From the NCBI RefSeq assembly GCF_030246845.1, contig NZ_CP126889.1, positions 4,273,001 to 4,337,000 on the forward strand: a stretch of 64,000 nt of DNA. Direction: 5' to 3'. The notes under the pieces were generated by a model that made no database searches, was not told where the DNA came from, and saw only the letters and a program-made list of their open reading frames with translations. The DNA is from Enhydrobacter sp. GTDB lineage: Bacteria > Pseudomonadota > Alphaproteobacteria > Reyranellales > Reyranellaceae. Within the stretch, counting starts at the first letter, position 1, and the number at the start of each line of letters is the position of its first letter. A program made the translations under genes and the position numbers. This document shows, piece after piece, positions 16,506-25,619 of this stretch.

Positions 16506-19429
16506 CCTCGCTCGAGCAAGCCCTGCGCCGCACGGTCAAGGGCGATGTCCTGTTCGACCGCGCGTCGCGCGGCCGCTACTCGACCGACGCCTCGATCTAT
16601 CAGATCGAGCCCATTGGCATCATCGTGCCGCATGACGAGACCGACCTCGCCCTGGCGCTCGATGTGGCGCGGGATGCCAAAGCGGCGATCCTGCCACGCG
16701 GCGCCGGCACGTCGCAGTGCGGCCAGACGGTGGGCGAGGCGCTGGTCGTCGACTTCTCGAAGTACATGCGCAACGTCGTGGGCTTCGACAAGGAGCGGGC
16801 CGAGGTGGTCGTGCAGCCGGGCGTCGTGCTCGATCAGCTCAACGCCTGGCTCAGGCCGCACGGCCTCTGGTATCCGGTCGACGTTTCGACCGCCGCCCAA
16901 TGCACCCTGGGCGGCATGGCCGGCAACAATTCCTGCGGCAGCCGCTCGATTCGCTACGGCAACATGGTGCACAACGTCGCGGCAATCGATGCGATCCTGG
17001 CCGACGGCACGCGCGCGCGGTTCGATTCACGGCGGCCGGAGGACATGCATCCCACCGTGCGCGCCATCGCCGACAAGGTGGCGGCACTGGCCTTCGCCGA
17101 GCAGGACGAGATCGCGCGCCAGTATCCCAAAGTGCTGCGGCGCGTCGGCGGCTACAACCTCGACATCTTCTTCCCGCAGTCGGAGCGACCCTACACGACC
17201 GACAACTCCGTGAACCTCGCACATCTCCTGGTGGGCAGCGAGGGCACGCTGGCGGTCACGGAACGGCTGACGCTGAGACTCTCGCCGCTGCCGAAGCACA
17301 AGACGCTGGGCGTCGTGAACTTCCCGAGTTTCTACAAGGCCATGGAGAGCGCCCAGCACATCGTGACGCTCAAGCCCACGGCCGTCGAGCTGGTCGACCG
17401 CACGATGATCGAGCTGGCCCGCGCCAATCCGGCGTTCCGGCCCGTGATCGAGGCGGCGCTGATCGGCCAGCCGGAAGCGATCCTGCTGGTCGAGTTCGCG
17501 GGGGAGGAGCGGGAGGCGCAACTGCGCGACCTCGGACGCCTGGTCGAGCTGATGGCCGATCTCGGCCTGCCGGGCAGCGTCATCGAGATGCCCGAGCCTG
17601 GCCCGCAGTCGGCACTGTGGGAAGTGCGCAAGGCCGGCCTCAACATCATGATGTCGATGAAGGGCGACGGGAAGCCGGTCTCCTTCATCGAGGACTGCGC
17701 CGTGCCGCTCGAGCATCTGGCCGACTACACGCAACGCCTCACCGAGGTGTTCGAAAAGCACGGCACGCGCGGCACCTGGTACGCGCATGCCAGCGTCGGT
17801 ACGTTGCACGTGCGGCCGATCCTCGACATGCGCCGCGACGGTGCCGAGAAGATGCGCGCCATCGCCGAGGAGGCGTCGGCCCTCGTACGCGAGTACAAAG
17901 GCGCCTATTCGGGCGAGCACGGCGACGGGCTGGTGCGCTCGGAGTGGGTGGCGTGGCAGTTCGGTCCCCGGCTCACCAAGGCCTTCGAGTCGATCAAGGC
18001 GCTGTTCGATCCCGAGAACCGCCTGAACCCGGGCAAGATCGTGCGGCCGCCGCGCATGGACGACCGCGCGCTGTTCCGCTTCAAGCCGGACTATCGGAAC
18101 ATCGATTACAGGCCTGCACTCGACTGGTCGGCCTGGAACGTCCAGAACGACCCGCGCACCGAGGCGCTGACCAACCCCGGCAGCGGTGGCGATGCGAGCG
18201 GCGGCTTCGCCAAGGCCGTCGAGATGTGCAACAACAACGGCCACTGCCGGAAGTTCGACGCGGGCACGATGTGCCCCTCGTTCCGGGTGACGCGCGACGA
18301 GATTCACCTGACCCGCGGCCGCGCCAATACACTCCGGCTCGCGCTGTCGGGGCAGCTCGGACCCGACGCGCTGACCTCGGATGCCGTGGCTGCGGCGCTC
18401 GATCTCTGCGTGAGCTGCAAGGGCTGCAAGCGCGACTGCCCGACCGGTGTCGACATGGCGCGCATGAAGATCGAGGTGAAGTCGGCGCGGCGGGCGAGCA
18501 AGGGGCTTTCCCTGCGCGACAAGCTGATCGGCGATCTGCCGGCAATGGCGCCGTGGGCGCGGCGCCTGCCGGCGCTCTTCAATCTCGCGGCAATTGCAGG
18601 ACCCTGGCTCGGCTTCGCGAGGCAGCGGTCGCTGCCGAGATGGCGGCGCGACACGTTCCTTGCGACGACCGATGTCGATGCGGTCGACGCGACGGTCGTG
18701 ATCTTCGCCGATACCTTCTCCAACTATTTCGAGCCCGCGATCCTGCATGCGGCGCGGCGCGTGCTGGAGGCGGCGGGGCACCGTGTCGCGGTCGCCTGGC
18801 CGGAGCTCGGTTCCCGCGCGCTCTGTTGCGGGCGCACCTATCTCGCCACCGGCCAGGTCGACAGGGCGCGCGACGAAGCCCGGCGGCTTCTCGAGGCTCT
18901 GTCCCCGTTCGTGGCGCGCGGCGTACCGGTGGTCGGGCTGGAGCCGTCTTGCCTCTTCACCATGCGCGACGAGTTCCTGGGACTGGGGCTTGGCGACCAG
19001 GCCAATGCGACGGCAACGAACGCTTTCCTGTTCGAGGAATTCCTGGCGCACGAGAAGACGGCCGGTCGCCTCTCGCTTGCACTGAAGGCACTTCCCGAGA
19101 AGACGGCCCTGCTGCACGGCCATTGCCACCAGAAGGCTTTCGGCGCGATGAGTGCGGTGCAGGAAGTGTTGGCGCTGATACCCGAGCTCGCCGTGAAGCC
19201 GATCGAGTCGAGCTGCTGCGGCATGGCCGGCAGCTTCGGCTACGAGGCCGAGCATTACGACACCTCGATCGCCATGGCCGAGCTCTCCCTGCTGCCCGCC
19301 GTCCGGGCCGCTGCTGCCGACACCCTCATCGTCGCCGACGGCACCTCCTGCCGCCACCAGATCGCCGACGGCACGCGTCGGCATGCGCTGCACGTCGCCG
19401 AGGTCCTGGAGAGGGCTTTGGCTCCATAG
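16502..19429 (+). CDS. FAD-linked and 4Fe-4S 2-hydroxyacid dehydrogenase (D-lactate/glycolate type fusion)
   Basis: A 975-residue membrane-associated-type flavoprotein fusing a GlcD/DLD-like oxidase with an Fe-S and a CCG domain. Order: FAD_binding_4 (about 35-270, with PRGAGTSQCGQTVG and GGMAGNNSCGSRSIRYGNMV), FAD-oxidase C-terminal domain (to about 540, YSGEHGDGLVRSEW), two ferredoxin-type cysteine clusters (CNNNGHCRKFDAGTMCPSF near 575-593; CVSCKGCKRDCPTG near 635-648), then CCG motifs CCGRT (about 775) and SCCGMAGSFG (about 903). It should oxidise a D-2-hydroxyacid and feed electrons to quinone or cytochrome. ATG 16502 overlaps the GntR stop. The adjacent SGAT makes glycolate a natural candidate substrate, but D-lactate cannot be excluded. 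Confidence 0.9.
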   Translation: MTSLEQALRRTVKGDVLFDRASRGRYSTDASIYQIEPIGIIVPHDETDLALALDVARDAKAAILPRGAGTSQCGQTVGEALVVDFSKYMRNVVGFDKERAEVVVQPGVVLDQLNAWLRPHGLWYPVDVSTAAQCTLGGMAGNNSCGSRSIRYGNMVHNVAAIDAILADGTRARFDSRRPEDMHPTVRAIADKVAALAFAEQDEIARQYPKVLRRVGGYNLDIFFPQSERPYTTDNSVNLAHLLVGSEGTLAVTERLTLRLSPLPKHKTLGVVNFPSFYKAMESAQHIVTLKPTAVELVDRTMIELARANPAFRPVIEAALIGQPEAILLVEFAGEEREAQLRDLGRLVELMADLGLPGSVIEMPEPGPQSALWEVRKAGLNIMMSMKGDGKPVSFIEDCAVPLEHLADYTQRLTEVFEKHGTRGTWYAHASVGTLHVRPILDMRRDGAEKMRAIAEEASALVREYKGAYSGEHGDGLVRSEWVAWQFGPRLTKAFESIKALFDPENRLNPGKIVRPPRMDDRALFRFKPDYRNIDYRPALDWSAWNVQNDPRTEALTNPGSGGDASGGFAKAVEMCNNNGHCRKFDAGTMCPSFRVTRDEIHLTRGRANTLRLALSGQLGPDALTSDAVAAALDLCVSCKGCKRDCPTGVDMARMKIEVKSARRASKGLSLRDKLIGDLPAMAPWARRLPALFNLAAIAGPWLGFARQRSLPRWRRDTFLATTDVDAVDATVVIFADTFSNYFEPAILHAARRVLEAAGHRVAVAWPELGSRALCCGRTYLATGQVDRARDEARRLLEALSPFVARGVPVVGLEPSCLFTMRDEFLGLGLGDQANATATNAFLFEEFLAHEKTAGRLSLALKALPEKTALLHGHCHQKAFGAMSAVQEVLALIPELAVKPIESSCCGMAGSFGYEAEHYDTSIAMAELSLLPAVRAAAADTLIVADGTSCRHQIADGTRRHALHVAEVLERALAP

Positions 19430-19512
19430 CCTCCTCCCTGCGCGCAGCTGTTTGTGCTGGAGAGGCAGGAGAGATTGCAGCCGGGACGCTGCTGTGGCAC
19501 GGTCCGCGCCGC

Positions 19513-20445
19513 ATGGAAAGACCGCGAAACCCTTATTCCAGCGCGGAAATCGACCGCGCCAGTCACGAGCGCGAGAACGAGGAGAGGATCATCGAGCTGG
19601 CTTCCTCGGGCGTGGCGCGGTTCGTGCCGATCGACACCGAGCGGAACCTGATCAGCAAGGCGGCTGGCAATCCGGAAGCCGTCTTCCTGCAGGGCATGAT
19701 GGCGCGTGCCGTGGCGAGCACGGCCGAGCATCATATCTTTCTCGGCTACGTCGAGGGCACACCCTATTTCGCTGTCGATGTCACCGGCAAGGAAACGCCG
19801 CTCGCCGAGCTGGGCGAGTTCGTCGACCTGCGGCAGGTGGGCGCGCTCCTGTTCGCGCGCGAGGGGTCGATCCTGGCCTATGCCCGCGGCATGACCTACT
19901 GGCACCGCCGCCATCGCTTCTGCGGCGTCTGCGGCTCGCCGACCAGGGTGATGCGCGCCGGCCATGTCCGTGTCTGCACCAACGAAAGCTGCAAGACCGA
20001 GCATTTCCCGCGCACCGACCCCGCCGTCATCATGCTGGTGCACCGCGGCGACAAGTGCCTGCTGGGGCGCGGCAAGCAGTTCCCGCGCGGCATGCATTCC
20101 ACGCTCGCAGGCTTCGTCGAGCCGGGCGAGAGCTTCGAGGACGCCGTCGCGCGCGAGGTCTATGAAGAGGTGAGGGTGCGCGTGCGCAACGTCACCTACC
20201 GCTCCTCTCAGCCCTGGCCGTTCCCGGCCTCGGTCATGATCGGCTTTCATGCCGAGGCCGAATCGCTCGAGATCGAGGTCAACCAGGACGAGCTCGCCAG
20301 CGCGCGCTGGATGAGCCGCGAGGAACTCCGGCCCGAGAACCTGCCGAAGGACGGCTCGTTCTTCATGCCGCGGCGCGACTCGATCGCCCGCCGGCTGATC
20401 GAGGAATGGCTGGGCCACGAAGCCGGCCCGTCGATCGCGGGCTGA
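19513..20445 (+). CDS. nudC: NAD(+) diphosphatase NudC (Nudix)
   Basis: NudC hydrolyses NADH/NAD to NMN and AMP and can remove NAD caps from RNA. The 310-residue protein has the zinc ribbon CGVC (Cys137, 140) and CTNESC (Cys155, 160), the Nudix box GFVEPGESFEDAVAREVYEE (about 200-219) and the NudC-specific SQPWPFP array downstream of it. ATG 19513 gives a family-length N-terminal domain. It is 83 bases after the dehydrogenase stop. Its stop overlaps a possible ATG of the next gene (TGATG), though the next gene probably starts 24 bases farther. Confidence 0.95.
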   Translation: MERPRNPYSSAEIDRASHERENEERIIELASSGVARFVPIDTERNLISKAAGNPEAVFLQGMMARAVASTAEHHIFLGYVEGTPYFAVDVTGKETPLAELGEFVDLRQVGALLFAREGSILAYARGMTYWHRRHRFCGVCGSPTRVMRAGHVRVCTNESCKTEHFPRTDPAVIMLVHRGDKCLLGRGKQFPRGMHSTLAGFVEPGESFEDAVAREVYEEVRVRVRNVTYRSSQPWPFPASVMIGFHAEAESLEIEVNQDELASARWMSREELRPENLPKDGSFFMPRRDSIARRLIEEWLGHEAGPSIAG

Positions 20446-20468
20446 TGGATCAAAAGTCGGGAGCGTCG

Positions 20469-21599
20469 ATGACCGCCAAGCTTTTCACGCCGATCGACCT
20501 TGGCGGCGTCACGCTGCCCAACCGCATCGTCGTCTCGCCGATGTGCCAGTACTCGGCGGTCGACGGCAGCGCCCAGGGCTGGCATCAGGTCCACTACGGC
20601 ATGATGTCGATGTCGGGCGCCGGCCTCCTTTGCTTCGAGGCCACGCATGTCGAGCGGGAGGGCCGCATCACCCGGGGCTGCCTCGGTCTCTACAGCGACG
20701 AGAACGAGGCGGCGCTGCGGCCGATCGTCGAATGGATCCGAGGATGGATGCCCAATGTGAAACTCGGCATCCAGCTCGCCCACGCAGGCCGCAAGGCGTC
20801 GGCGCAGCGTCCGTGGAAAGGCGGAGGGCCGCTCACCGGTGCCGACGCGCCGGATCTGCCCTGGACGACCGTCTCTGCGTCCGCGGTCCCCTATGACAGG
20901 GGCTGGCACACGCCGGTTGCTCTCGACGAGGTCGGCCTGAAACGCGTGAAGGAGGCCTTCGTCGCGGCGGCGAAGCGCAGCCTGCGGCTGGGCTTCGACC
21001 TGATCGAGCTGCACGGCGCCCACGGCTACTGCCTGCACCAGTTCCTGTCGCCGCTCAGCAACCATCGAACGGACGCCTATGGCGGCAGCATGGAGAAGCG
21101 CCGGCGCTTTCCGTTGGAAGTCTTCGAGGCCTGCCGGCAGCTCGTACCGGCCGACAAGGCGCTCGGCATCCGGCTCTCGGCGACGGACTGGGTCGATGGC
21201 GGGCTCACTATCGAAGACACGATCGAGACGGCGAGGCAGCTCAAGGCCCTCGGCTGCGACTTCGTCGACGTGAGCTCGGGCGGCAACGCGCCGGCGCAGA
21301 AGATCGCCGTTGCGCCGGGCTATCACGTGCCCTTCGCGGCGCGCATCCGCAAGGAAGCCGGCATCAAGACCTGGGCGGTCGGCGTCATCACCGAGCCGGA
21401 GCAGGCCGAGCATATCGTGGCCTCTGGCGAGGCCGACTGCACCGCCCATGCCCGCGCCTTCCTGCTCGATCCACGCTGGGCCTGGAACGCGGCACGGACG
21501 CTGGGCGTCGAGCCGCCGCCGTTGCCTCTGCCGGCCGTGCGGGCGACGACCATCCTTCCCTTCAAGCCGCAGCCCGCTCTCGCCCGCGCCGCGGAATAG
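20469..21599 (+). CDS. NADH:flavin oxidoreductase, Old Yellow Enzyme (YqjM-like) family
   Basis: A 376-residue FMN TIM-barrel ene-reductase type protein. It begins LFTPIDLGGVTLPNRIVVSP and contains the flavin/active-site pattern IQLAHAGRKAS, the hallmark HGAHGYCLHQFLSPLSNHRT (about 178-197) followed by DAYGGS, and the late phosphate-binding RAFLLDPRW. Cys in SPMCQYS (about residue 25) matches the thermophilic-like YqjM subclass. ATG 20469 is chosen for GGGAG five bases before it; ATG 20445, overlapping the nudC stop, would add eight residues. Physiological substrate is unknown. Confidence 0.93.
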   Translation: MTAKLFTPIDLGGVTLPNRIVVSPMCQYSAVDGSAQGWHQVHYGMMSMSGAGLLCFEATHVEREGRITRGCLGLYSDENEAALRPIVEWIRGWMPNVKLGIQLAHAGRKASAQRPWKGGGPLTGADAPDLPWTTVSASAVPYDRGWHTPVALDEVGLKRVKEAFVAAAKRSLRLGFDLIELHGAHGYCLHQFLSPLSNHRTDAYGGSMEKRRRFPLEVFEACRQLVPADKALGIRLSATDWVDGGLTIEDTIETARQLKALGCDFVDVSSGGNAPAQKIAVAPGYHVPFAARIRKEAGIKTWAVGVITEPEQAEHIVASGEADCTAHARAFLLDPRWAWNAARTLGVEPPPLPLPAVRATTILPFKPQPALARAAE

Positions 21600-21677
21600 G
21601 GACGTCGATATCGCCACGGTTCGGCATGCGTATCGCGTCGGCTTGTCTCGGCGGCCGCGAGCGTTAGTTTAGGCGCA

Positions 21678-22586
21678 ATGACTGTTCCGGCGCCGCCTCC
21701 GGCGGATCGCATCCTGCGCGCCATCGTCTCCACGGTCGTGGCGATGACGTGCTTCGCCATCCTGAACGCGATGTCGAAGACGCTCTCGACCTCCGGCTAT
21801 CCGGTGATCGAGGTGATCTGGGCGCGTTATATTTTCGCTTTCGTCTTTATGCTGGCAATGTTCCTGCCACGCAACGGCAAGGATCTGTTCACCATCCGCC
21901 GGCTCGATACCCAGGTGGTGCGCGGGCTGCTGCTCTTCTTCTCGTCGTATTTCTATTTCCACGGCGTGGTCTATCTGCCGCTGGCGACGGCCGCCTCGAT
22001 CTCGCTGTCGAGCCCGCTGATCGTGACGGCGCTGTCCACGCGCCTGCTCGGCGAGCCGGTCGGCCCGAGGCGCTGGGCGGCGGTCGGCGTGGGTTTCCTC
22101 GGTGCGCTCATCATCGTCCGGCCAGGGCACACCGATTTCGACTGGCATATTCTCTGGGTGGTCGCGAGCACTGTCTGCAGCGCCTTCTACCAGCTCTTCT
22201 CGCGGCGTTACGGGCAGACCGAGCGGCCCGATGCATCGGCGACCGTCGCCACCATCGTCGGCACCGTCGCGGCGAGCCCGTTCATGCCGTTCGAATGGGT
22301 GATGCCGGCCTCGCTTTGGCACGTCGTCCTGTTCGTCGGCATGGGCGTGATGGCAGGCACCGGCCACTACTTTCTGACCATAGCCTACAGCCAGGCGCCG
22401 GCGGCAGTGGTCTCGCCCTTCAACTACACCCAGCTCATCGGCGCGGCGGTGCTTGGCTTTCTCGTGTTCGACGAAAGCCCGGACATATGGACCTGGATGG
22501 GGGCGGCCGTGATCATCGCCTCCGGCCTTTATATCGGCTACCGCGAGCGCGTGCGCTACCGCGCGAAGCTCACGCCGAAATCCTGA
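21678..22586 (+). CDS. DMT superfamily (EamA) membrane transporter
   Basis: A 302-residue inner-membrane protein with about ten hydrophobic helices in two EamA repeats (about 15-145 and 155-290). Typical fragments are ATAASISLSSPLIVTALSTR and the repeat-end AAVVSPFNYTQLIGAAVLGF. Members export metabolites such as amino acids or drugs; the substrate is not predictable. Its last 17 bases overlap the 3' end of the convergent rsmB gene. Confidence 0.92.
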   Translation: MTVPAPPPADRILRAIVSTVVAMTCFAILNAMSKTLSTSGYPVIEVIWARYIFAFVFMLAMFLPRNGKDLFTIRRLDTQVVRGLLLFFSSYFYFHGVVYLPLATAASISLSSPLIVTALSTRLLGEPVGPRRWAAVGVGFLGALIIVRPGHTDFDWHILWVVASTVCSAFYQLFSRRYGQTERPDASATVATIVGTVAASPFMPFEWVMPASLWHVVLFVGMGVMAGTGHYFLTIAYSQAPAAVVSPFNYTQLIGAAVLGFLVFDESPDIWTWMGAAVIIASGLYIGYRERVRYRAKLTPKS

Positions 22587-23865
22587 CGAATCGCGCGACA
22601 TAGAACCCGTCGAGGCCGCCGCGCTCGGGCCACATCGAGGGCAGGGTGCGCACGTCGCCGGCCGGGGTGATCGCCTCGGCGAGGCCCGGCAGCTCCTCCG
22701 GCCGGATCTGCACGCGTTTCAGCCGCGGCGAGCGCCCGAGCAGGGCGTCGATCCGTGCCGGCCCCTCGTCCTCCTGCAGGGAGCATACGGCGTAGACGAG
22801 CGTGCCGCCGGGCTTCACCAGCTCGGGCGCATGCAGCAGCAGGCGATCCTGGGTGAGCGTCAGGCGGCCGACATCCTCCTGGTCCTTGAGCCAGGCGATG
22901 TCGGGATGGCGGCGCAGCGTGCCGGTGCCCGAGCAGGGCGCATCGATCAGCAGCGCGTCGAACCTCTCATCGGGCGTCCACTTGCCGGCGTCCGCCGTCA
23001 CCAGCTCGGCCTTCAACCCGGCGCGGGCGAGATTGTCGGCGAGCCGGGCGATGCGGCGGGCGGAGATGTCGACAGCCACGACGCTGGCCCCGGCAGCGCA
23101 AAGCTGCAAGGTCTTGCCGCCCGGCGCGGCGCAAAGATCGGCGACCCGCTTGCCTGCAATGTCGCCCAGCAGCCGCGCGGGCAGGGCGGCCGCCGCGTCC
23201 TGGACCCACCACGCGCCTTCGGCGAAGCCCGGCAAATCGGTAACGATCCCGCCGGCCGCGCGCCGGATCGTCCCCGTGGGCAGCACCTCCGCATCGAGGC
23301 GGCCGGCCCAGAAAGCGGCGTCGGCCCTTGCCGTGAGATCGAGCGGTGCTTCGATCAGGTGGGCGGCGGCGATGGCACGGGTCGTTTGCTCGCCGTAACT
23401 CGCCGACCAGCTCTCCCACAGCCAGCGCGGCGTGTTGAGACGCGCCGGATCGCGGTCGCCCAGCAACGCCACGCCCTCGCGCGCCACGCGGCGCAGCACG
23501 GCGTTGGTCAGTCCCTTGAGATGCGCCAGGCGCAGGCTTTCGACCAGCCGGACCGAGGTATCGACCGCGGCGTGCGCGGGTGTGCCGAGGAAAAGGAGCT
23601 GGGCCGCGCCGAGTCGCAGGACGTGACGGGCCGGCGCATTCGCGCCTCCCAGCGGCCGCTCGATCAGGCTGCCCAGGACCTCGTCGACCTCGCCCAGCCG
23701 CCTGAGCGTGGTGGCGAGCAGCAGGCGCACGAAGGCCCGGTCGCGAGGATCGAGCGCGGTGAACCCCTCGTGTCGGGCGAGCGCATCGTCGAGCGGCTGG
23801 GCCTTGTCCAGGCAGGCGATCAGGACCTCGAGCGTGACGCGCCGGGAGGCGAGGGCGGCATCCAT
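22570..23865 (-). CDS. rsmB: 16S rRNA (cytosine-967-C5)-methyltransferase RsmB
   Basis: RsmB methylates C967 of 16S rRNA using SAM. The 431-residue protein has an N-terminal NusB-like domain (about 5-135), the SAM-binding region with VADLCAAPGGKTLQLCAAGA, and the RNA m5C-methyltransferase motif IV DAPCSGTGTLRRHPDIAW with the release Cys near residue 309. The catalytic Cys is in VYAVCSLQEDEG near residue 360. Start ATG 23865 gives the full NusB domain. It is convergent with and overlaps the DMT gene by 17 bases. Confidence 0.96.
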   Translation of the reverse strand: MDAALASRRVTLEVLIACLDKAQPLDDALARHEGFTALDPRDRAFVRLLLATTLRRLGEVDEVLGSLIERPLGGANAPARHVLRLGAAQLLFLGTPAHAAVDTSVRLVESLRLAHLKGLTNAVLRRVAREGVALLGDRDPARLNTPRWLWESWSASYGEQTTRAIAAAHLIEAPLDLTARADAAFWAGRLDAEVLPTGTIRRAAGGIVTDLPGFAEGAWWVQDAAAALPARLLGDIAGKRVADLCAAPGGKTLQLCAAGASVVAVDISARRIARLADNLARAGLKAELVTADAGKWTPDERFDALLIDAPCSGTGTLRRHPDIAWLKDQEDVGRLTLTQDRLLLHAPELVKPGGTLVYAVCSLQEDEGPARIDALLGRSPRLKRVQIRPEELPGLAEAITPAGDVRTLPSMWPERGGLDGFYVARFVRISA

Positions 23866-23886
23866 CGCCCCGCGCTATAAACGCGG

Positions 23887-23915
23887 TTGGCGCACTTGTC
23901 ATGGCCCGGTATGTT
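23887..23915 (+). promoter_or_regulatory. Putative promoter of the TRAP transporter operon
   Basis: TTGGCG (23887-23892), 17-base spacer, TATGTT (23910-23915), followed by a strong Shine-Dalgarno TAGGAGGAAA at 23931-23940 before ATG 23947. Recognised by eye, moderate consensus match. Confidence 0.4.
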
Positions 23916-23946
23916 GGCGGTACAAACAAATAGGAGGAAACGGCCA

Positions 23947-24966
23947 ATGAGAAAAGCAACCGTCGCCTTGGCCCTCGGCCTGGTCGCGGCTGCCGGCTTG
24001 CCGGCCGCCGCCCAGGACAAGACGGTGAACCTCAAGATCTCGATCTGGCTGCCGCCGGCCCATCCGCTGGTGCCGGCGACGAAGGCCTGGGCCGACGACA
24101 TCGAGAAGCAGTCGGGCGGCACCATCAAGAGCACGATCTTTCCATCGCAGCAGCTCGGCAAGGCGTTCGACCATTACGACATGGCGCGCGACGGCATCGC
24201 CGACATCACCTACGTCAACCCGGGCTACCAGCCGGGCCGCTTCCCGGTGATCGCGGCCGGCCAGCTTCCCTTCATGTTCGCCGACGCCAAGAAGGGGACG
24301 GCGGCGCTCGACGCCTGGTATCGCAAGTACGCGCCGCAGGAGATGAAGGACACACATCTATGCTTCGCCTTCATCCACGACCCGGGCGCCTATCACGGCC
24401 GCAAGAAGGTGGTGCTGCCCGAGGACATCAAGGGCATGAAGATCCGCCCGCCCCAGAGCACGATCGCGCAGATGGTGACCATGCTGGGCGGCACCAACGT
24501 GCAGGCCTCGGCGCCCGAGGCGCGCGACGTGCTGGAGCGCGGCGTGGCCGACGCGATCTTCTTCCCGTGGGGCTCCATGTTCCTGTTCGGCCTGGACAAG
24601 GTCACCAAGTACCACATGGACGTGCCGCTCTACACGACGACCTTCACTTACTCGATGAACAAGGCGAAGTACGATTCCCTGTCGCCGGCGCAGAAGAAGG
24701 TGATCGACGACCACTGCACCACCGAGTGGGCGGTGAAGCTCTCCTCGCCCTGGCACGACTTCGAGGCGGCGGGCCGCGATAAGATGAAGAAGGCGGCAGG
24801 CCACGAGGTCTACGAGCTCACGCCCGACCAGCTCAAGGCCTGGAAGACGGCCGTCCAGCCGCTGCAGAAGCAGTGGGCCGACGCCGTCACCAAGGCCGGC
24901 GGCGACGCCAACGCGATCTACAAATCACTCGAGGATTCGATCGCGCAGTACAAGGCGGGATTCTGA
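23947..24966 (+). CDS. dctP: TRAP transporter solute-binding protein DctP
   Basis: Periplasmic binding protein of a TRAP (tripartite ATP-independent periplasmic) importer, 339 residues. The signal peptide is MRKATVALALGLVAAAGLPA with cleavage near AAAQ. Family features are HPLVPATKAWADDIEKQSGG, the FPSQQLGKAFDHYDMARDGI segment and the substrate-organising region LPEDIKGMKIRPPQS with the conserved Arg that usually pairs with a ligand carboxylate. ATG 23947 follows an excellent Shine-Dalgarno. The permease genes follow after 146 bases that hold a palindromic repeat. Ligand is probably an organic acid, not specified. Confidence 0.94.
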   Translation: MRKATVALALGLVAAAGLPAAAQDKTVNLKISIWLPPAHPLVPATKAWADDIEKQSGGTIKSTIFPSQQLGKAFDHYDMARDGIADITYVNPGYQPGRFPVIAAGQLPFMFADAKKGTAALDAWYRKYAPQEMKDTHLCFAFIHDPGAYHGRKKVVLPEDIKGMKIRPPQSTIAQMVTMLGGTNVQASAPEARDVLERGVADAIFFPWGSMFLFGLDKVTKYHMDVPLYTTTFTYSMNKAKYDSLSPAQKKVIDDHCTTEWAVKLSSPWHDFEAAGRDKMKKAAGHEVYELTPDQLKAWKTAVQPLQKQWADAVTKAGGDANAIYKSLEDSIAQYKAGF

Positions 24967-24986
24967 CCAGACCCGAACGGCCATTC

Positions 24987-25058
24987 GTGTCGTCCGAGCG
25001 TAGCGAAGGATCCTTTGCGGTGCCGATCGAAGATCCCTCACTGCGTTCGGGATGACAC
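24987..25058. repeat. Palindromic REP-like element between dctP and dctQ
   Basis: Two inverted arms, 24987-25013 (GTGTCGTCCGAGCGTAGCGA...) and 25032-25058 (ending GGGATGACAC), can form a hairpin of about 26 pairs with mismatches. The same core occurs at 47336-47409, 53280-53364 and 57750-57774. It separates the binding-protein gene from the permease genes of one operon. Confidence 0.8.
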
Positions 25059-25112
25059 CGCTCATGCGATAGCCTTGTCCGGAGGAAAAAGGGCAAGGGA
25101 AGGGAGTACGCC

Positions 25113-25619
25113 GTGAAGCGCAGCGTGATGGACCGCATCATCGACACGATCGAGGCGATCGCGGCGGTGTTCGTGGGGCTGGTCGCGGCCGACATCTTCA
25201 TCTCGGTGATGCTGCGCCGCTTCTTCAGCGCGCAGATCCCCGATTCCTACGACTTCGGCCGCATGCTGCTCGGCATCCTGATCTTCTGGGGCATCGCCGC
25301 CACGTCCTACCGCGGCACGCACATCACGGTCGATCTCGTGTGGGCGCAGGCCAATCCGCGCTGGAAGCGCATCATCGACGTCTTCGCGACCCTGGTGCTG
25401 CTGTTCGTGGTGACGGTGCAGACCTACACGCTGTTCGACAAGGTGCATGCGACCTACGTCGACCACGTGCTGACCTTCGATCTGCGCCTGCCGACCTGGC
25501 CGTTCTTCGCCGTCGCCTGGATCGGCGACGTCTCGGCCGTGGTTCTGATTGCCATCCGCACCTTCCAGCTGGTGTTCCATCCCGAAGACATCCACGACAC
25601 CCGCTCGGCCGTCGAATGA
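25113..25619 (+). CDS. dctQ: TRAP transporter small permease DctQ
   Basis: The 168-residue small membrane subunit with four hydrophobic helices (about 10-35, 50-70, 90-110, 130-155). It carries the family segment LGILIFWGIAATSYRGTHIT followed by VDLVWAQ. It bridges DctP and DctM. Start is GTG 25113 with AGGGAG upstream; its stop overlaps the dctM start as ATGA. Confidence 0.92.
   Translation: MKRSVMDRIIDTIEAIAAVFVGLVAADIFISVMLRRFFSAQIPDSYDFGRMLLGILIFWGIAATSYRGTHITVDLVWAQANPRWKRIIDVFATLVLLFVVTVQTYTLFDKVHATYVDHVLTFDLRLPTWPFFAVAWIGDVSAVVLIAIRTFQLVFHPEDIHDTRSAVE

Noticed and set aside
16717..19512. Long open frame on the plus strand running into the nudC frame
   Set aside because: It is the out-of-frame shadow of the FAD/Fe-S dehydrogenase: Arg/Gly/His-rich with no motifs. 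Only the part from 19513 is a real protein (NudC).
20445..20468. Alternative ATG for the Old Yellow Enzyme overlapping the nudC stop
   Set aside because: The TGATG overlap is possible, but the added residues are not family-like and ATG 20469 has a good GGGAG ribosome site.
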